Shown here: in pieces, positions 24,552 through 33,902 of the stretch
How positions within the stretch are numbered: the stretch's first letter is position 1
Layout of the letters: every line of letters begins with the position of its first letter
Source of the DNA: Rathayibacter sp. SW19
Lineage (GTDB): Bacteria; Actinomycetota; Actinomycetes; Actinomycetales; Microbacteriaceae
Assembly (NCBI RefSeq): GCF_030866825.1
Contig: NZ_CP133020.1
Span: 4,154,001-4,218,000 of the forward strand
DNA: 64,000 bases
Direction: 5' to 3'
The notes under the pieces: generated by a model
Seen by the model: only the letters and a program-made list of their open reading frames with translations
What the model was told of the DNA's origin: nothing
Database searches by the model: none
Program-made: the position numbers and the translations under genes

Positions 24552-25160
24552 GGGCAGGATGATCAGGTCGAGGAACGTGGCCAGGTGTTCGGCAACGTCG
24601 ACCGTTTGCGGTTGCAGCAACCATTGCAACTGGATGCCGTCCCACAGCGCGACAAGCGAACTCGCCGCGATCAACGGGTCGACCCCTTCACGCAACCGGC
24701 CGGCGTCACGAAGTGCCTCGAACTCGCGCGTGTACGCCTCGCGCAGTGAGGAAAAGCGGCCGATGAAGTACTCGCGACCCGGATGCTCCGTCGTCGTCGA
24801 CTCGGCGGATAACACCGCGTACAACGCGATCAGCCCGGGGATGCTCTCGTTCGCGCGAGCCTGCGCAAGGAGGTGCTCACGAAAGCCTGCGGCATCCGCC
24901 GTCTCGGGTTCCTGAGCTTGCCGAAGGGCGCCCCCGTGATCACGCAACTCGAGCACGGCCAGCAGCAGGTCTTCTTTGGTCGGAAAGTGATGGGTCAGAT
25001 TCGAAAGGCTGATCCCGGCTGCTCCCGCCACCTCACGTAGAGACCCCGCGTGATAGCCGCGGGCTGCGAAAACCTGGTGCGCGGCGTGCAAGATCTGTTG
25101 CCGACGAGCAGCTGTCTTGGAATACTGCCCGCGACGTGCGGGTCCGGATGGTGTTGCCAT
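24540..25160 (-). CDS. TetR family regulator divergent from beta-galactosidase
   Basis: A 206-residue regulator from ATG 25160, with GGGAGGGAA just upstream. The N-terminal HTH reads QQILHAAHQVFAARGYHAGS and VAGAAGISLSNLTHHFPTKEDLL. The C-terminal ligand domain ends LVALWDGIQLQWLLQP and VAEHLATFLDLI. Around residue 80 there is a peptide ALRQAQEPE encoded by a dispersed repeat (near 24902-24930), and the C-terminus and stop are also repeat-derived. Its divergent position suggests control of the GH2 gene at 25367, a common arrangement for glycosidase regulators. Confidence 0.87.
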   Translation of the reverse strand: MATPSGPARRGQYSKTAARRQQILHAAHQVFAARGYHAGSLREVAGAAGISLSNLTHHFPTKEDLLLAVLELRDHGGALRQAQEPETADAAGFREHLLAQARANESIPGLIALYAVLSAESTTTEHPGREYFIGRFSSLREAYTREFEALRDAGRLREGVDPLIAASSLVALWDGIQLQWLLQPQTVDVAEHLATFLDLIILPPGP

Positions 25161-25198
25161 CGGTTCCCTCCCCATCCACGCGCCGGTGAGCTGGTCCG

Positions 25199-25223
25199 CC
25201 CTTCGACAAGCTCAGGGACCGGG
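25199..25223. repeat. Dispersed repeat between the TetR gene and lacZ-like gene
   Basis: One copy of the CCCTTCGACAAGCTCAGGGA family in the 206-nt divergent intergenic region. Downstream of it, at about 25285-25325, the sequence turns AT-richer (CCAAAATAGGTCACTTGTTCC, GATGATAAAGTC), where the promoter of the beta-galactosidase gene is expected. Confidence 0.8.
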
Positions 25224-25366
25224 CACGGATGCTGCAGCTCGCTCGGCCAGGCTGCTCGGCCAGCCCGCTCTGCCAGCTTACCGGCCAAAATAGGTCACTT
25301 GTTCCGTTTTGATGATAAAGTCGGATTCACCCCTCCGACTCCCCGGCACGACGAAGTGAGAAGATC

Positions 25367-28300
25367 ATGCCAAGCGCCTCCAATGACCTGTCCTACCTGG
25401 AAAGCACCGCACCCGGCCAGGGCGCCCGCACCGCACCGCGCGCGCATCTCGCATCCGATTCTCCGTCGATTTCATTGAACGGCCAATGGAAATTCCGCCT
25501 TCTGCCCGCTGCGCCCGGCACTTCGGCGGGCGACCGGGCACTGCCCGCCGGGGAAGGCGCGACAGACAGCGCCGCCGCCGACTACGACGACAGCGCCTGG
25601 GACGAACTCCCCGTTCCTGCACACTGGGTGCTGAAGGGCGACGGAAAATATGGCCTGCCGATCTACACGAACGTGCAGTTCCCGTTCCCGATCGACCCGC
25701 CGCACGTTCCGGATGAGAACCCGACGGGCGACTACCGCCGCCACCTCACGATTCCGGCAAGCTGGCGCGATGCGGAGCGCATCCTGTTGCGTTTCGACGG
25801 GGTCGAGTCCACCTACCGCGTCTGGCTGAACGGCCACGAGATCGGAGTCGGCAAAGGCAGCAGGCTCGTGCAGGAATTCGACGTGACGGATGCCGCCGTG
25901 TTCGACGACGACAACGTCATCGTCGTGCGCGTGCACCAGTGGTCGGCCGCGAGCTACCTTGAGGACCAGGACCAGTGGTGGCTGCCCGGCATCTTCCGTG
26001 ATGTCACGCTACTGGCCAGGCCGGCGGGCGGCATCGACGATGTGTGGCTGCGCGCCGGTTACGGTGGCGACAGGCAAAGCAACGGCGACGAGCGAAGCAA
26101 CGGAGGAACCACCAGCGGTGCCGGGGTGCTCGAGGCCGAGCTGAAGGCATCCGCCAGCGCATACCCGATCACGCTGCGTCTACCGGAACTCGGCATCGAG
26201 CAGACCTGGGCCAGCCCGGCCGAGGTCGCAGCGATCACGATCGCGGATGTCGAACCCTGGTCGGCCGAGCTGCCCCGCCTCTACGACGCCCACGTCTCGA
26301 ACGCGGCCGAATCGATCACGCTGCGTGTCGGTTTTCGCACGGTCGAAATCCGCGGCGACCAGCTGCTCGTCAACGGTCGGCGCGTCGTGCTGCACGGCGT
26401 CAACCGGCACGAGACGCATCCGGAACGCGGCCGCGTCTTCAACGAGACGCACGCGCGCGCCGACATGGCGATGATGAAGAAGTTCAACGTCAACGCGATC
26501 CGCACCAGTCACTACCCGCCGCATCCGCGCGTGCTCGACATCGCGGATGAGCTGGGCTTCTGGGTGATCGACGAGTGCGACCTGGAGACACACGGCTTCG
26601 AAAAGGATGGTTGGGTGCAGAACCCCAGCGACGCCCCCGCCTGGCGCGACGCCTACCTCGACCGGATCGAACGCACCGTCGAGCGCGACAAGAACCATCC
26701 GAGCATTATCATCTGGTCGCTCGGCAACGAGTCCGGCACTGGTGCGAACCTCGCCGCGATGGCCGCCTGGGTGCACGAACGCGACCGCGGCCGGCCGGTG
26801 CACTACGAGGGCGACTACACGGGCGCGTATACGGATGTCTACTCGCGCATGTATGCCCCGATCCCCGAGGTGATCGCGATCGGAACGGATGGCGACACCA
26901 CGCCGCTGCTCGGCTGCACCAGCACCGAGGGCGCCCGGCAGCGCACCAAGCCGTTCCTGCTCTGCGAGTATGTGCACGCGATGGGCAACGGCCCGGGCGC
27001 GATCGACCAATATGAGGAACTCGTCGACCGGTTCTCGCGGTTGCACGGCGGCTTCGTCTGGGAGTGGCGCGACCACGGCATCCTCACCCACACGGCAGGC
27101 ACCGGAGCCGACGGCGGAACCCCGTTCTACGGCTACGGCGGCGACTTCGGGGAGGTCGTGCACGACGGCAACTTCGTCATGGACGGCCTCGTGCTCAGCG
27201 ACGACACCCCTTCGCCCGGCCTGTTCGAGTACAAGGCCGTTACGCAGCCGATCCGCTTCGCGTTCGCGGATGGCCGGGCCACGATTTCAAACCGGCGACA
27301 CTCAGCAGACACCTCCGATCTGCGCTTCGCCTGGCGCATCGAACGCGATGGCGTGCTCCAGCACAGCGGCGACCTGGAGCTTGGCGGCCCGATCACCGCC
27401 GGCGATTCGGCGACAGTCGCTCTGCCGCGCCGTTCGATCGATACCGTCGCTGCTGATATGGGCGAATTGTGGCTGACCATCGATGCCGTTCTGGTCTCCG
27501 ACGCACCCTGGGCACCAGCCGGGCATGTCGTCGCGAGCGCGCAGCTCGACCTCAGCGGTGGTCGAGTAGCACGCGAGGGACGAGCGCGCGCATCGAGACC
27601 CCACGCGCTGGCTCCCGGGGGTCTCGATACACTCGCTGGCGCCCGCTACTCGACCAACGGCACCCTTCGGATCGGCCCCGCCGTGTTCGAGCACGGCGCC
27701 CTTGTAGAACTGAACGGCATGCCCGTGGCCGGCCCAAGGCTCGAACTCTGGCGCGCACCCACCGACAACGACGAAGGCGCGTCCTTCGGCAGCTACGATT
27801 CCGACCCGTTCACGATGCAGGATTCCCCACACGGGCTCGTGTTCGGGCGTGGTACGCCTGCACCTCCGATCGCCGACCTCTGGCGCAGTGAGGGACTGGA
27901 CCGGGTCACCCACCGCGTCGAATCGGTGCGCGTCGGCGACGAGGTTCTGCGCACGGTGACGCGCACGGCGCCGGCCAATTCCTCCGCCTGTGTCTGGACC
28001 ACGTGCACCTGGCAGCTGATCGACACCCCCGACGGCGAACAGCTTCGGCTGAGTGTGCAGATCTCCCCGTCGACGGGATGGTCGACGGTATGGCCGAGGA
28101 TTGGCATTCGCTTCGATCTGCCGCAGAGCATCGATGGCGTGCGCTGGTTCGGGCTGGGGCCGAACGAGTCATATCCAGACAGCATGCGCGCCGCACACGT
28201 CGGCCACTACGAACTCGGCATCGACGAGTTGACGACGGACTACGGTCGCCCGCAGGAGAGCGGGCACCGGTCGGAGCTGCGCACGCTCGAGCTGACGCGA

Positions 28301-28555
28301 GGCGGGGCATCCGCTCTGTCGATCGTCGCGGATCCGGATGCGGCCGGGCGTCGGCCGGGCTTCACGCTGGCACGGCACACCGCGCAGCAGGTGACGGCCG
28401 CGCGGCACCCGCATGAGCTGCCTGCGAGCGACGCGAGCTATCTCTACATCGACGCGGCACAGCATGGCCTCGGCTCGCGGGCGTGCGGGCCGGATGTCTG
28501 GCCCGACTTCGCGCTTCGACCCGAGGCCCGCACGCTGACGCTGAGGTTCGGCTGA
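25367..28555 (+). CDS. lacZ: Glycoside hydrolase family 2 beta-galactosidase
   Basis: A 1062-residue LacZ-type enzyme. The sugar-binding domain has DEYR-like PTGDYRRHLTIP and RFDGVESTYRVWLNG. The catalytic barrel carries HGVNRHETHPERG, the acid/base Glu in WSLGNESGTG and the nucleophile Glu in LLCEYVHAMGNGPG. The C-terminal Bgal small-chain domain has LWRAPTDND and WFGLGPNESYPD. It hydrolyses beta-galactosides in the cytoplasm. Start ATG 25367. Two dispersed repeats (27557-27600 and 27620-27659) are translated in frame between the central and C-terminal domains, adding GRVAREGRARASR and GLDTLAGARYSTN. This makes the protein slightly longer than E. coli LacZ (1024). Confidence 0.93.
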   Translation: MPSASNDLSYLESTAPGQGARTAPRAHLASDSPSISLNGQWKFRLLPAAPGTSAGDRALPAGEGATDSAAADYDDSAWDELPVPAHWVLKGDGKYGLPIYTNVQFPFPIDPPHVPDENPTGDYRRHLTIPASWRDAERILLRFDGVESTYRVWLNGHEIGVGKGSRLVQEFDVTDAAVFDDDNVIVVRVHQWSAASYLEDQDQWWLPGIFRDVTLLARPAGGIDDVWLRAGYGGDRQSNGDERSNGGTTSGAGVLEAELKASASAYPITLRLPELGIEQTWASPAEVAAITIADVEPWSAELPRLYDAHVSNAAESITLRVGFRTVEIRGDQLLVNGRRVVLHGVNRHETHPERGRVFNETHARADMAMMKKFNVNAIRTSHYPPHPRVLDIADELGFWVIDECDLETHGFEKDGWVQNPSDAPAWRDAYLDRIERTVERDKNHPSIIIWSLGNESGTGANLAAMAAWVHERDRGRPVHYEGDYTGAYTDVYSRMYAPIPEVIAIGTDGDTTPLLGCTSTEGARQRTKPFLLCEYVHAMGNGPGAIDQYEELVDRFSRLHGGFVWEWRDHGILTHTAGTGADGGTPFYGYGGDFGEVVHDGNFVMDGLVLSDDTPSPGLFEYKAVTQPIRFAFADGRATISNRRHSADTSDLRFAWRIERDGVLQHSGDLELGGPITAGDSATVALPRRSIDTVAADMGELWLTIDAVLVSDAPWAPAGHVVASAQLDLSGGRVAREGRARASRPHALAPGGLDTLAGARYSTNGTLRIGPAVFEHGALVELNGMPVAGPRLELWRAPTDNDEGASFGSYDSDPFTMQDSPHGLVFGRGTPAPPIADLWRSEGLDRVTHRVESVRVGDEVLRTVTRTAPANSSACVWTTCTWQLIDTPDGEQLRLSVQISPSTGWSTVWPRIGIRFDLPQSIDGVRWFGLGPNESYPDSMRAAHVGHYELGIDELTTDYGRPQESGHRSELRTLELTRGGASALSIVADPDAAGRRPGFTLARHTAQQVTAARHPHELPASDASYLYIDAAQHGLGSRACGPDVWPDFALRPEARTLTLRFG
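27557..27659. repeat. Pair of oppositely oriented dispersed repeats inside lacZ
   Basis: An inverted copy (GGTGGTCGAGTAG...CATCGAGACC, 27557-27600) and a direct copy (GGTCTCGATACAC...CTACTCGACC, 27620-27659) lie head to head and could form a long hairpin. Both are translated in frame within the beta-galactosidase gene in an interdomain region. Confidence 0.85.
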
Positions 28556-28592
28556 GAGCACGGGCTCACACCCTCCGCGACGACGGAGCGGG

Positions 28593-28653
28593 CGGTCGCT
28601 GAGCGCAGCCGAAGCGCGCCCCACCCGGACCCTTCGGCAAGCTCAGGGAACGG
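28593..28653. repeat. Dispersed repeats between convergent lacZ and PBP4-like genes
   Basis: CGGTCGCTGAGCGCAGCCGAAG (28593-28620) followed by a CCCTTCGGCAAGCTCAGGGA copy (28630-28653). They fill most of the 125-nt convergent gap and may act as a terminator. Confidence 0.75.
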
Positions 28654-28680
28654 CAAGCTAGGGAACGATCCGCTCCCGCG

Positions 28681-30345
28681 CTACGGGTTGGCCGCCGACC
28701 AGAGGGAGGCTGCTATGGCACCGACGTCATCGTTCGCGTCAAGTATTGGCTGCACGGTGGCATCGCCACCGGCGTTGTTGACGACGACGTTGTTGACGAC
28801 GACGTTGAAGACCTGCCAGCTGCCGTCAGCAGCCTGGAAGAACCCGGCGAGCGATTTGGTCTGCACTGTGAGCCGTCCGTTGAGTCTGTCCAGATCGGCG
28901 ACGGTGCCGGTTTTGGCCATGACCTTGCCACGTGCGGGGCTGGAGGTCTGCACATCCTTCAGAGAGCCGTCGACACCCAGGATCGGCAGGCAGGCTCTGA
29001 ATGCGTCGAAGTCCGGTTGGGTGAGCCAGTAGCGCAGGAGTTGAGTGAGCGCAATCGGTGACACGCGGTCGACGGGGACGCCCCCGCGCCCGTCGGATTG
29101 CGCGACCAGGGTCGTATCGACCCCGACCTTCTTCAGGAATGCGTGCATCGGGGCAAAACCGCCATTGCAGTCGGTCTTGCCGGCTTGAACCGCCAACAGG
29201 CACACGGCCAGGTTGGCGCCGAGGTTGTGGCTGACCTTCAGAATCAGCTTGGCGTAGTCCTTATACGGCGGTGAGACGTATGCGGCGACCTTGGTCTTGC
29301 TCGTGTACGTTTTGGCTGACGGCAGCACCTTCGGGTTCGTGCCCGTTGCCTTGGCCGTCACGGCCACACCCTCCTTCTTCAACGCGTCGATGAACACGGT
29401 GCGAGCGAACGAGGCCGTATCCGCAATATCGGCGGTCTGCAGCATAGGCTTGGCGTCTGCTGCGATCGTGCCGGTGACCTTAATAGTGCCGGGCGCATGC
29501 CCTTTGATCGTCAGCACGCTCTTTTGACCGGCGGCGACAGTTTTCACGTCCGAGACGACCTTCAGCGAGGACGCGTGCGGTCGATAGGTCAACGTCGCAT
29601 CCTTGCCTTCGGTCGTCGGAGTTGCCAACAGGTCGATGAGATTGTCGTTGATCATCACGGGGGTCGGGTCCGGTTCGAACGTCGAGTGGAACAGCCGATC
29701 GTCGATCATCGCATTGCCGTCAACGCGGGTGATGCCAGACTTGCGCACCTGCGCGGCCAGGTTCTTGATACCAGCGAGCGGATCTTCGGGCGTCAGAACC
29801 GCGCCGGGAACCGAGTTCGCGTCGGCGTGGTCGAAGTTCTCCCACGCGATGCCGCCCGACTTCGTCGTGCGACCGCCGAGCGAGAGATCGCCGGAACCCA
29901 CCAGCACAAGGTCACCCTTGAGAGTGCTCTTGTCTCGGCTGCCGACGGCATAGACCGGAGTCGTGAATTTGTGATCGGCGCCGAGCAGTTTCCACGCGGC
30001 GGATGTCGAGAAGAGTTTCGCAGTAGAGCCCGGCATGAACATCTGATCGGCAGCATGCGCCTGCACGACGTGACCGGCGGCATCCGTTTGCAGCAGCCCC
30101 AGCGACGCGCTGGCGAACTGCGGCTTGTCCATGACGGCCTGCGCACCCGCCGGAAGCGGGAGGTCTGGAGTGCGGTCTGCCTTCACCGCGGTGCTCGCCT
30201 CCGCTGCGGCGTTCGCCTCCGCTGCGGCGCCGGCATTCGTTGCCGCGCCTGGGTACGCCCCGGCCGTCAGAGTCAGCGTCGCGCCAACCATAACCACGAC
30301 AGCGAGCGCCGCTACTCCGCCCGTCGTCCCCTGGAATCTCATCAT
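28681..30345 (-). CDS. D-alanyl-D-alanine carboxypeptidase, PBP4/DacB type (peptidase S13)
   Basis: A 554-residue secreted penicillin-binding protein. A signal/anchor lies at about residues 8-32 (VAALAVVVMVGATLTLTAGA), then an Ala/Glu-rich linker. Active-site motifs are SxxK in MPGSTAKLF, SxN in VSHNLGAN and KTG in MAKTGT. The large insertion between SxxK and SxN is normal for this class. It trims or cuts peptidoglycan peptides outside the membrane. Start ATG 30345 is preceded by GGAGGGG. Near the C-terminus a short duplication gives VVVNNVVVNN. Its 276-nt upstream region (30346-30621) shows no gene I can support and should hold its promoter. Confidence 0.92.
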   Translation of the reverse strand: MMRFQGTTGGVAALAVVVMVGATLTLTAGAYPGAATNAGAAAEANAAAEASTAVKADRTPDLPLPAGAQAVMDKPQFASASLGLLQTDAAGHVVQAHAADQMFMPGSTAKLFSTSAAWKLLGADHKFTTPVYAVGSRDKSTLKGDLVLVGSGDLSLGGRTTKSGGIAWENFDHADANSVPGAVLTPEDPLAGIKNLAAQVRKSGITRVDGNAMIDDRLFHSTFEPDPTPVMINDNLIDLLATPTTEGKDATLTYRPHASSLKVVSDVKTVAAGQKSVLTIKGHAPGTIKVTGTIAADAKPMLQTADIADTASFARTVFIDALKKEGVAVTAKATGTNPKVLPSAKTYTSKTKVAAYVSPPYKDYAKLILKVSHNLGANLAVCLLAVQAGKTDCNGGFAPMHAFLKKVGVDTTLVAQSDGRGGVPVDRVSPIALTQLLRYWLTQPDFDAFRACLPILGVDGSLKDVQTSSPARGKVMAKTGTVADLDRLNGRLTVQTKSLAGFFQAADGSWQVFNVVVNNVVVNNAGGDATVQPILDANDDVGAIAASLWSAANP

Positions 30346-30621
30346 CGACGCCCCTCCAGTGTGCTCGGATCCGATACGAGCGGACGCGCCCCGGGCCGTT
30401 ATCCCGAAAGTTGACCCTCGCGCTCGACTCTCACTGTTCCGGAATCAGCGGCCGAGCACAATGGACCTAGATCGTCAGTCTCGGTGTACCGCCCATCGTC
30501 TCAGCGCCAGTGCGGGTAGGTCACATATGCAAACTTGCACGCTCTGTCAGGTCGACTTCTCCCTCGAGTATGAAGCACGCTGCCGCGCCATGGAACGCAC
30601 ACAGCAGGCACGGCCAGCCGA

Positions 30622-32238
30622 TCACTCGATAGGCTTCGCAGTTGCATCGGCCTGCCCGAGATCGATAATCTTCGGCGCACGCTTGTCGGGGCGCGCGATC
30701 ACGAAATAGATGCCGCCGACGATCAACAAAATGAGCATGACGACGAGCGTTATCCAGTCGAAATTGAACAAGGCACCGCGAGGGCTGTCAAGGCCCGTCG
30801 GTATCAGGATGTTGACGAGCATGGCCGCGAGGTATGCCGCCCCGACAATCGCAACCGGCCAATACCACTTGCCGAGTTTGAACGCACCCATAGGCTTCCA
30901 CCCGCGGGCGTGCGCGATCATCGATCCGATGACGGTGAGCAAGAACGACAGATAGATGCCGGACACGCCGAACGACACGAGCGCGGTCAACGGGTTGATC
31001 CCTGCCGGGTACTGAAACCACAGAATCTGAATGTTCTTGGCGCTCGGTTGCACAGTCACCAGCAGCGAAAACAGGATCGGAATGATTCCAGCGATGAGCA
31101 GCGCATTGATCGGTGTGTGGAACCGAGGTGAGACCTTGCTGATCCACTTGCTGGCGGGCAGCGCCTTGTCGCGTGCGTACGAGTATGCAAGTCGGGACCC
31201 AGCGCCTTGCACCGCCGTACCGCAGGAGAAGAACGCGACGCAGATGACCAACAAGAACAGATCCTGCGCCCAGGCCGGCAACTCGGCGAGGATCACCGGG
31301 ATGCCGCCTGCGAATGAGATCGCAGACGCGTAACCATGAGCGGAGGAAGGCGTTGCGAGCAGCAGCGCGGCCACGAGCACGAACGACGCAATTCCTCCGT
31401 ACAGCAACGCTCCACGCATCGCGCGGGGCACGACCTTGGACGCCTGCTTGGTCTCCTCCGAGATGTCACCCGCCGATTCGAAGCCATAGAAGATGTACGC
31501 GTGCGCGAGGATTGCCACCAGCGCTGCGCCGAAGAACCAGTTGCCGCCGAAGCCGACGCCCAATGTGTTGGTGTGGAGGTTTTCGGCGCCGTGCGTGCTG
31601 AAGAGGAAGTCAAAGCCGTGGTGGAACCCCACGAACGCCAATGCGACGGCGACGCCGAACGTGCCGACTGTCTCGACATACACGCCCAACCGGGCGACAA
31701 TACCCATGACCTTGGCGCCAATGCTGTTAAGCGTGGTCTGGACCACGATGTACGCGATCGTGATAATGAGAATGACGACGTGCGAGGTCGGGTCGATTTT
31801 TGTGCCGAACAGGTTGTTGATGAGCGCGCTGAGGTACGGAATGACACCCGTGTCGACACTGGCGACGGTGACCAGCAATGCCAGCCCATAAATCCAGCCA
31901 ACCCACCATCCGTAGCTCGGGCCGACGTTTCGCCTGCCGTATTGGTACAGCGCGCCAGCGATCGGGTAATGGCTGGCCAGTTCGCCGAACACGAGGGCGA
32001 CGAGCAGCATGAAGCCGACAACGGGGATCATCAGCCAGATGTAAGCCGGTCCGGCTGCGCCGACTCCGAGCACAAACAGCGAATACACGCCGACCATCGG
32101 TGACAGGTACGAGAATGCCACGCTGAAATTGTCGAAAAATCCGAGCACCCGTCGCAGTTCCTGCGGGTATCCGAGGCGCTTGAGGCGAGCAGCGTCTTCC
32201 TTGTCGTGCAGTTCGACTTGAGCTTCGGGTTGCATCAT
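30622..32238 (-). CDS. APC superfamily amino acid/polyamine permease
   Basis: A 538-residue permease with about twelve TM helices. FFDNFSVAFSYLSPMVGVYS in the first helix, FGELASHYPIAGALYQY and HAYIFYGFESAGDISEETKQASKVVPRAM are typical of APC amino acid permeases of the BAT1/GABA-permease group. Import of an amino acid or amine is expected; the substrate is unknown. ATG 32238 or 32235 starts it. It is divergent from a GntR regulator and a Cache-domain gene, which probably control it according to ligand. Confidence 0.88.
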   Translation of the reverse strand: MMQPEAQVELHDKEDAARLKRLGYPQELRRVLGFFDNFSVAFSYLSPMVGVYSLFVLGVGAAGPAYIWLMIPVVGFMLLVALVFGELASHYPIAGALYQYGRRNVGPSYGWWVGWIYGLALLVTVASVDTGVIPYLSALINNLFGTKIDPTSHVVILIITIAYIVVQTTLNSIGAKVMGIVARLGVYVETVGTFGVAVALAFVGFHHGFDFLFSTHGAENLHTNTLGVGFGGNWFFGAALVAILAHAYIFYGFESAGDISEETKQASKVVPRAMRGALLYGGIASFVLVAALLLATPSSAHGYASAISFAGGIPVILAELPAWAQDLFLLVICVAFFSCGTAVQGAGSRLAYSYARDKALPASKWISKVSPRFHTPINALLIAGIIPILFSLLVTVQPSAKNIQILWFQYPAGINPLTALVSFGVSGIYLSFLLTVIGSMIAHARGWKPMGAFKLGKWYWPVAIVGAAYLAAMLVNILIPTGLDSPRGALFNFDWITLVVMLILLIVGGIYFVIARPDKRAPKIIDLGQADATAKPIE

Positions 32239-32410
32239 TGCGTACTCCGGCTTCTGTTTGAAACGTCGATCTCGAACACGCGCACATTGAAGGTAAACAA
32301 TCGCAACGCGGCACTAAAACACTAAACCCATATGTTTGCGGAAGGCTATACTTTTTTTGGATCGAATTCGAAGAGTTTCAGGCTCAACGAGACAGCGGGA
32401 GTGCACAGAA
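32239..32410. promoter_or_regulatory. Divergent promoter region between permease and GntR gene
   Basis: A 172-nt AT-richer region. TATACT at 32347-32352 is a good -10 hexamer for the GntR gene, without a clear -35. CACTAAAACACTAAAC (about 32312-32327) is a short direct repeat and could be part of an operator. Autoregulation and control of the permease by the GntR protein are inferred from the layout. Confidence 0.45.
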
Positions 32411-33214
32411 ATGGCGTCGAACCGCCCGGCAGAGGTCGGCCTGACGACCGCGACTATCAGTGCAATCCTTAACGCGGACACGAACGAGACCGGTCGCGCC
32501 GATCAAATCACTGGGCGGCTCGCGCAGGCGATCCGGCTGGGCTTGATTCTGGACGGCGAGCGTTTCCCGCCCGAGGCTGACCTTGCGCGTCGACTCGGCG
32601 TCGCGCCTGTCACGTTGCGCGAAGCACTGGCGATTCTCCGCGAACGCGGACTGGTCGTTACCCGGCGCGGCCGGGACGGGGGCACCTTTGCCCATATGCC
32701 GGTTGACAGCGACCTGTCGCTGCCGCCCCCCCGGCTGGCAGAGTTCAGCACGCACGATCTCCGCGAACTCGGCGACTACCGTCGCGCGATCTCCGGCATG
32801 GCCGCGTATCTGGCCGCCGAGCGCGCCTTGCCGGACGAGATCGAGGCGCTGGACGTTCAGCTGGAGCGTCTGAGGGTGGCGGCGAATCCCGCGGAGCGCA
32901 GACGGGCCGATGCGCAATTGTGGGTGGTCATCGCCGCGGCGTCTCAATCGGCGCGGCTGACCCGGGAGGAGCAGCAGTTCCGTGTGGAAATCGGTGATCT
33001 TCTTTGGCAGCCGCTTTCAGACGACGAGCTCGCTGAATCCATCCGCTCGAGACAGTCGTTGATTGCTGCGATCTCCGAGCATGCGCGACAGCGCGCCAGA
33101 GCGTGCGTGGAAGCGAGCGTCCTCACCGAGACGAATCGTTTGCTCCTGCTTCGGGTGGGCCTCTACAAGGGCGAGAACAGTGGCACAGCGACCATGGGGC
33201 GTGATACGCAGTGA
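32411..33214 (+). CDS. GntR/FadR-type regulator
   Basis: A 267-residue regulator from ATG 32411, with GGGAG at 32397-32401. The winged HTH is in PPEADLARRLGVAPVTLREALAI followed by LRERGLVVTRRGRDGGTF. The C-terminal region (about 115-255) is all-helical, as in FCD-type ligand domains (LRELGDYRRAISGMAAYLAA). Its stop overlaps the GTG start of the next gene by 4 bp, so regulator and Cache protein are made together. It probably controls the divergent permease. The frame also opens upstream at 32336, but without a ribosome binding site. Confidence 0.87.
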   Translation: MASNRPAEVGLTTATISAILNADTNETGRADQITGRLAQAIRLGLILDGERFPPEADLARRLGVAPVTLREALAILRERGLVVTRRGRDGGTFAHMPVDSDLSLPPPRLAEFSTHDLRELGDYRRAISGMAAYLAAERALPDEIEALDVQLERLRVAANPAERRRADAQLWVVIAAASQSARLTREEQQFRVEIGDLLWQPLSDDELAESIRSRQSLIAAISEHARQRARACVEASVLTETNRLLLLRVGLYKGENSGTATMGRDTQ

Positions 33215-33885
33215 ACTCGACGAAAGCACTCAGCCGGTTGGCCCAGATCACTACGGAACTCGAAGACCTCTTCGCTTTGCTCCGACCCGTTGTCCACGGC
33301 TTCGCCCGGATAGCCGCGCTCAAGCAGCCGGTTCGCGAGGACCTGATCGACCTTCGAGGCGCGATCGCGGATGTCGTTGAAAGCCCGGGTCCCGTTGCCG
33401 GCGCCGGCGTGATTGTTGCACCGGGCATCCTCGCAGATGCGCCCCACTGGATGGAGTGGTGGTGGGCCGTGCCGCACCGTGATCCCGAAGCACTTCGAGT
33501 CAACCTCGAACCCACGGCGCCGGATTTCTTCGACTACACCGCGGCCGAATGGTTTTCGATACCCGAACGGACCGGATTCAGGCATGTCGCAGGGCCATAC
33601 GTTGACTATGTCTGCAGGACCGACTACGCCTTTACCCTCGCGCAGCCGGTGCGCGCGGTCGGCACATTCGTCGGCGTTGCAGCACTCGACATCACAGCCT
33701 CACGATTAGAGCGCCGAGTGCTCCCGCTGCTCAGTTCACTGCCGGGCCCAGCAACGCTGGTCAACGCCGCCGGCAGGGTGATCGCGTCAACCTCACCATC
33801 GGTGTGGCCAGGCCAGCGCGTGCCTGCTTCAGCGGGTGAACCGCTGGGGGGGGCATCCGTTTTCGGCTGGCAGCTGGTTGGGTGA
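33211..33885 (+). CDS. Cache-like sensor domain protein coupled to the GntR regulator
   Basis: A 224-residue protein with no TM segment or signal. GAGVIVAPGILADAPHWMEWWW, then FDYTAAEWFSIPERTG and VDYVCRTDYAFTLAQPV followed by GTFVGVAALDI, form a dCache/PDC2-like sensor fold as seen in soluble regulators. A helical N-terminus precedes it (ALSRLAQITTELEDLFALL) and a short PAS-like piece follows (GPATLVNAAGRVIASTSPS). Start GTG 33211 overlaps the gntR stop by 4 bp. I infer that it senses the permease substrate or a product and modulates the GntR partner. No catalytic residues are recognised. Confidence 0.65.
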   Translation: MNSTKALSRLAQITTELEDLFALLRPVVHGFARIAALKQPVREDLIDLRGAIADVVESPGPVAGAGVIVAPGILADAPHWMEWWWAVPHRDPEALRVNLEPTAPDFFDYTAAEWFSIPERTGFRHVAGPYVDYVCRTDYAFTLAQPVRAVGTFVGVAALDITASRLERRVLPLLSSLPGPATLVNAAGRVIASTSPSVWPGQRVPASAGEPLGGASVFGWQLVG

Positions 33886-33902
33886 CCTCAGGTCGGCCGG
33901 CC

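Noticed and set aside
30527..30709. Short + strand frame MQTCTLCQVDFSLEYEARC with a CxxC motif
   Set aside because: Runs into the permease 3' end antisense, no ribosome binding site or second Cys pair; not enough to call a gene.
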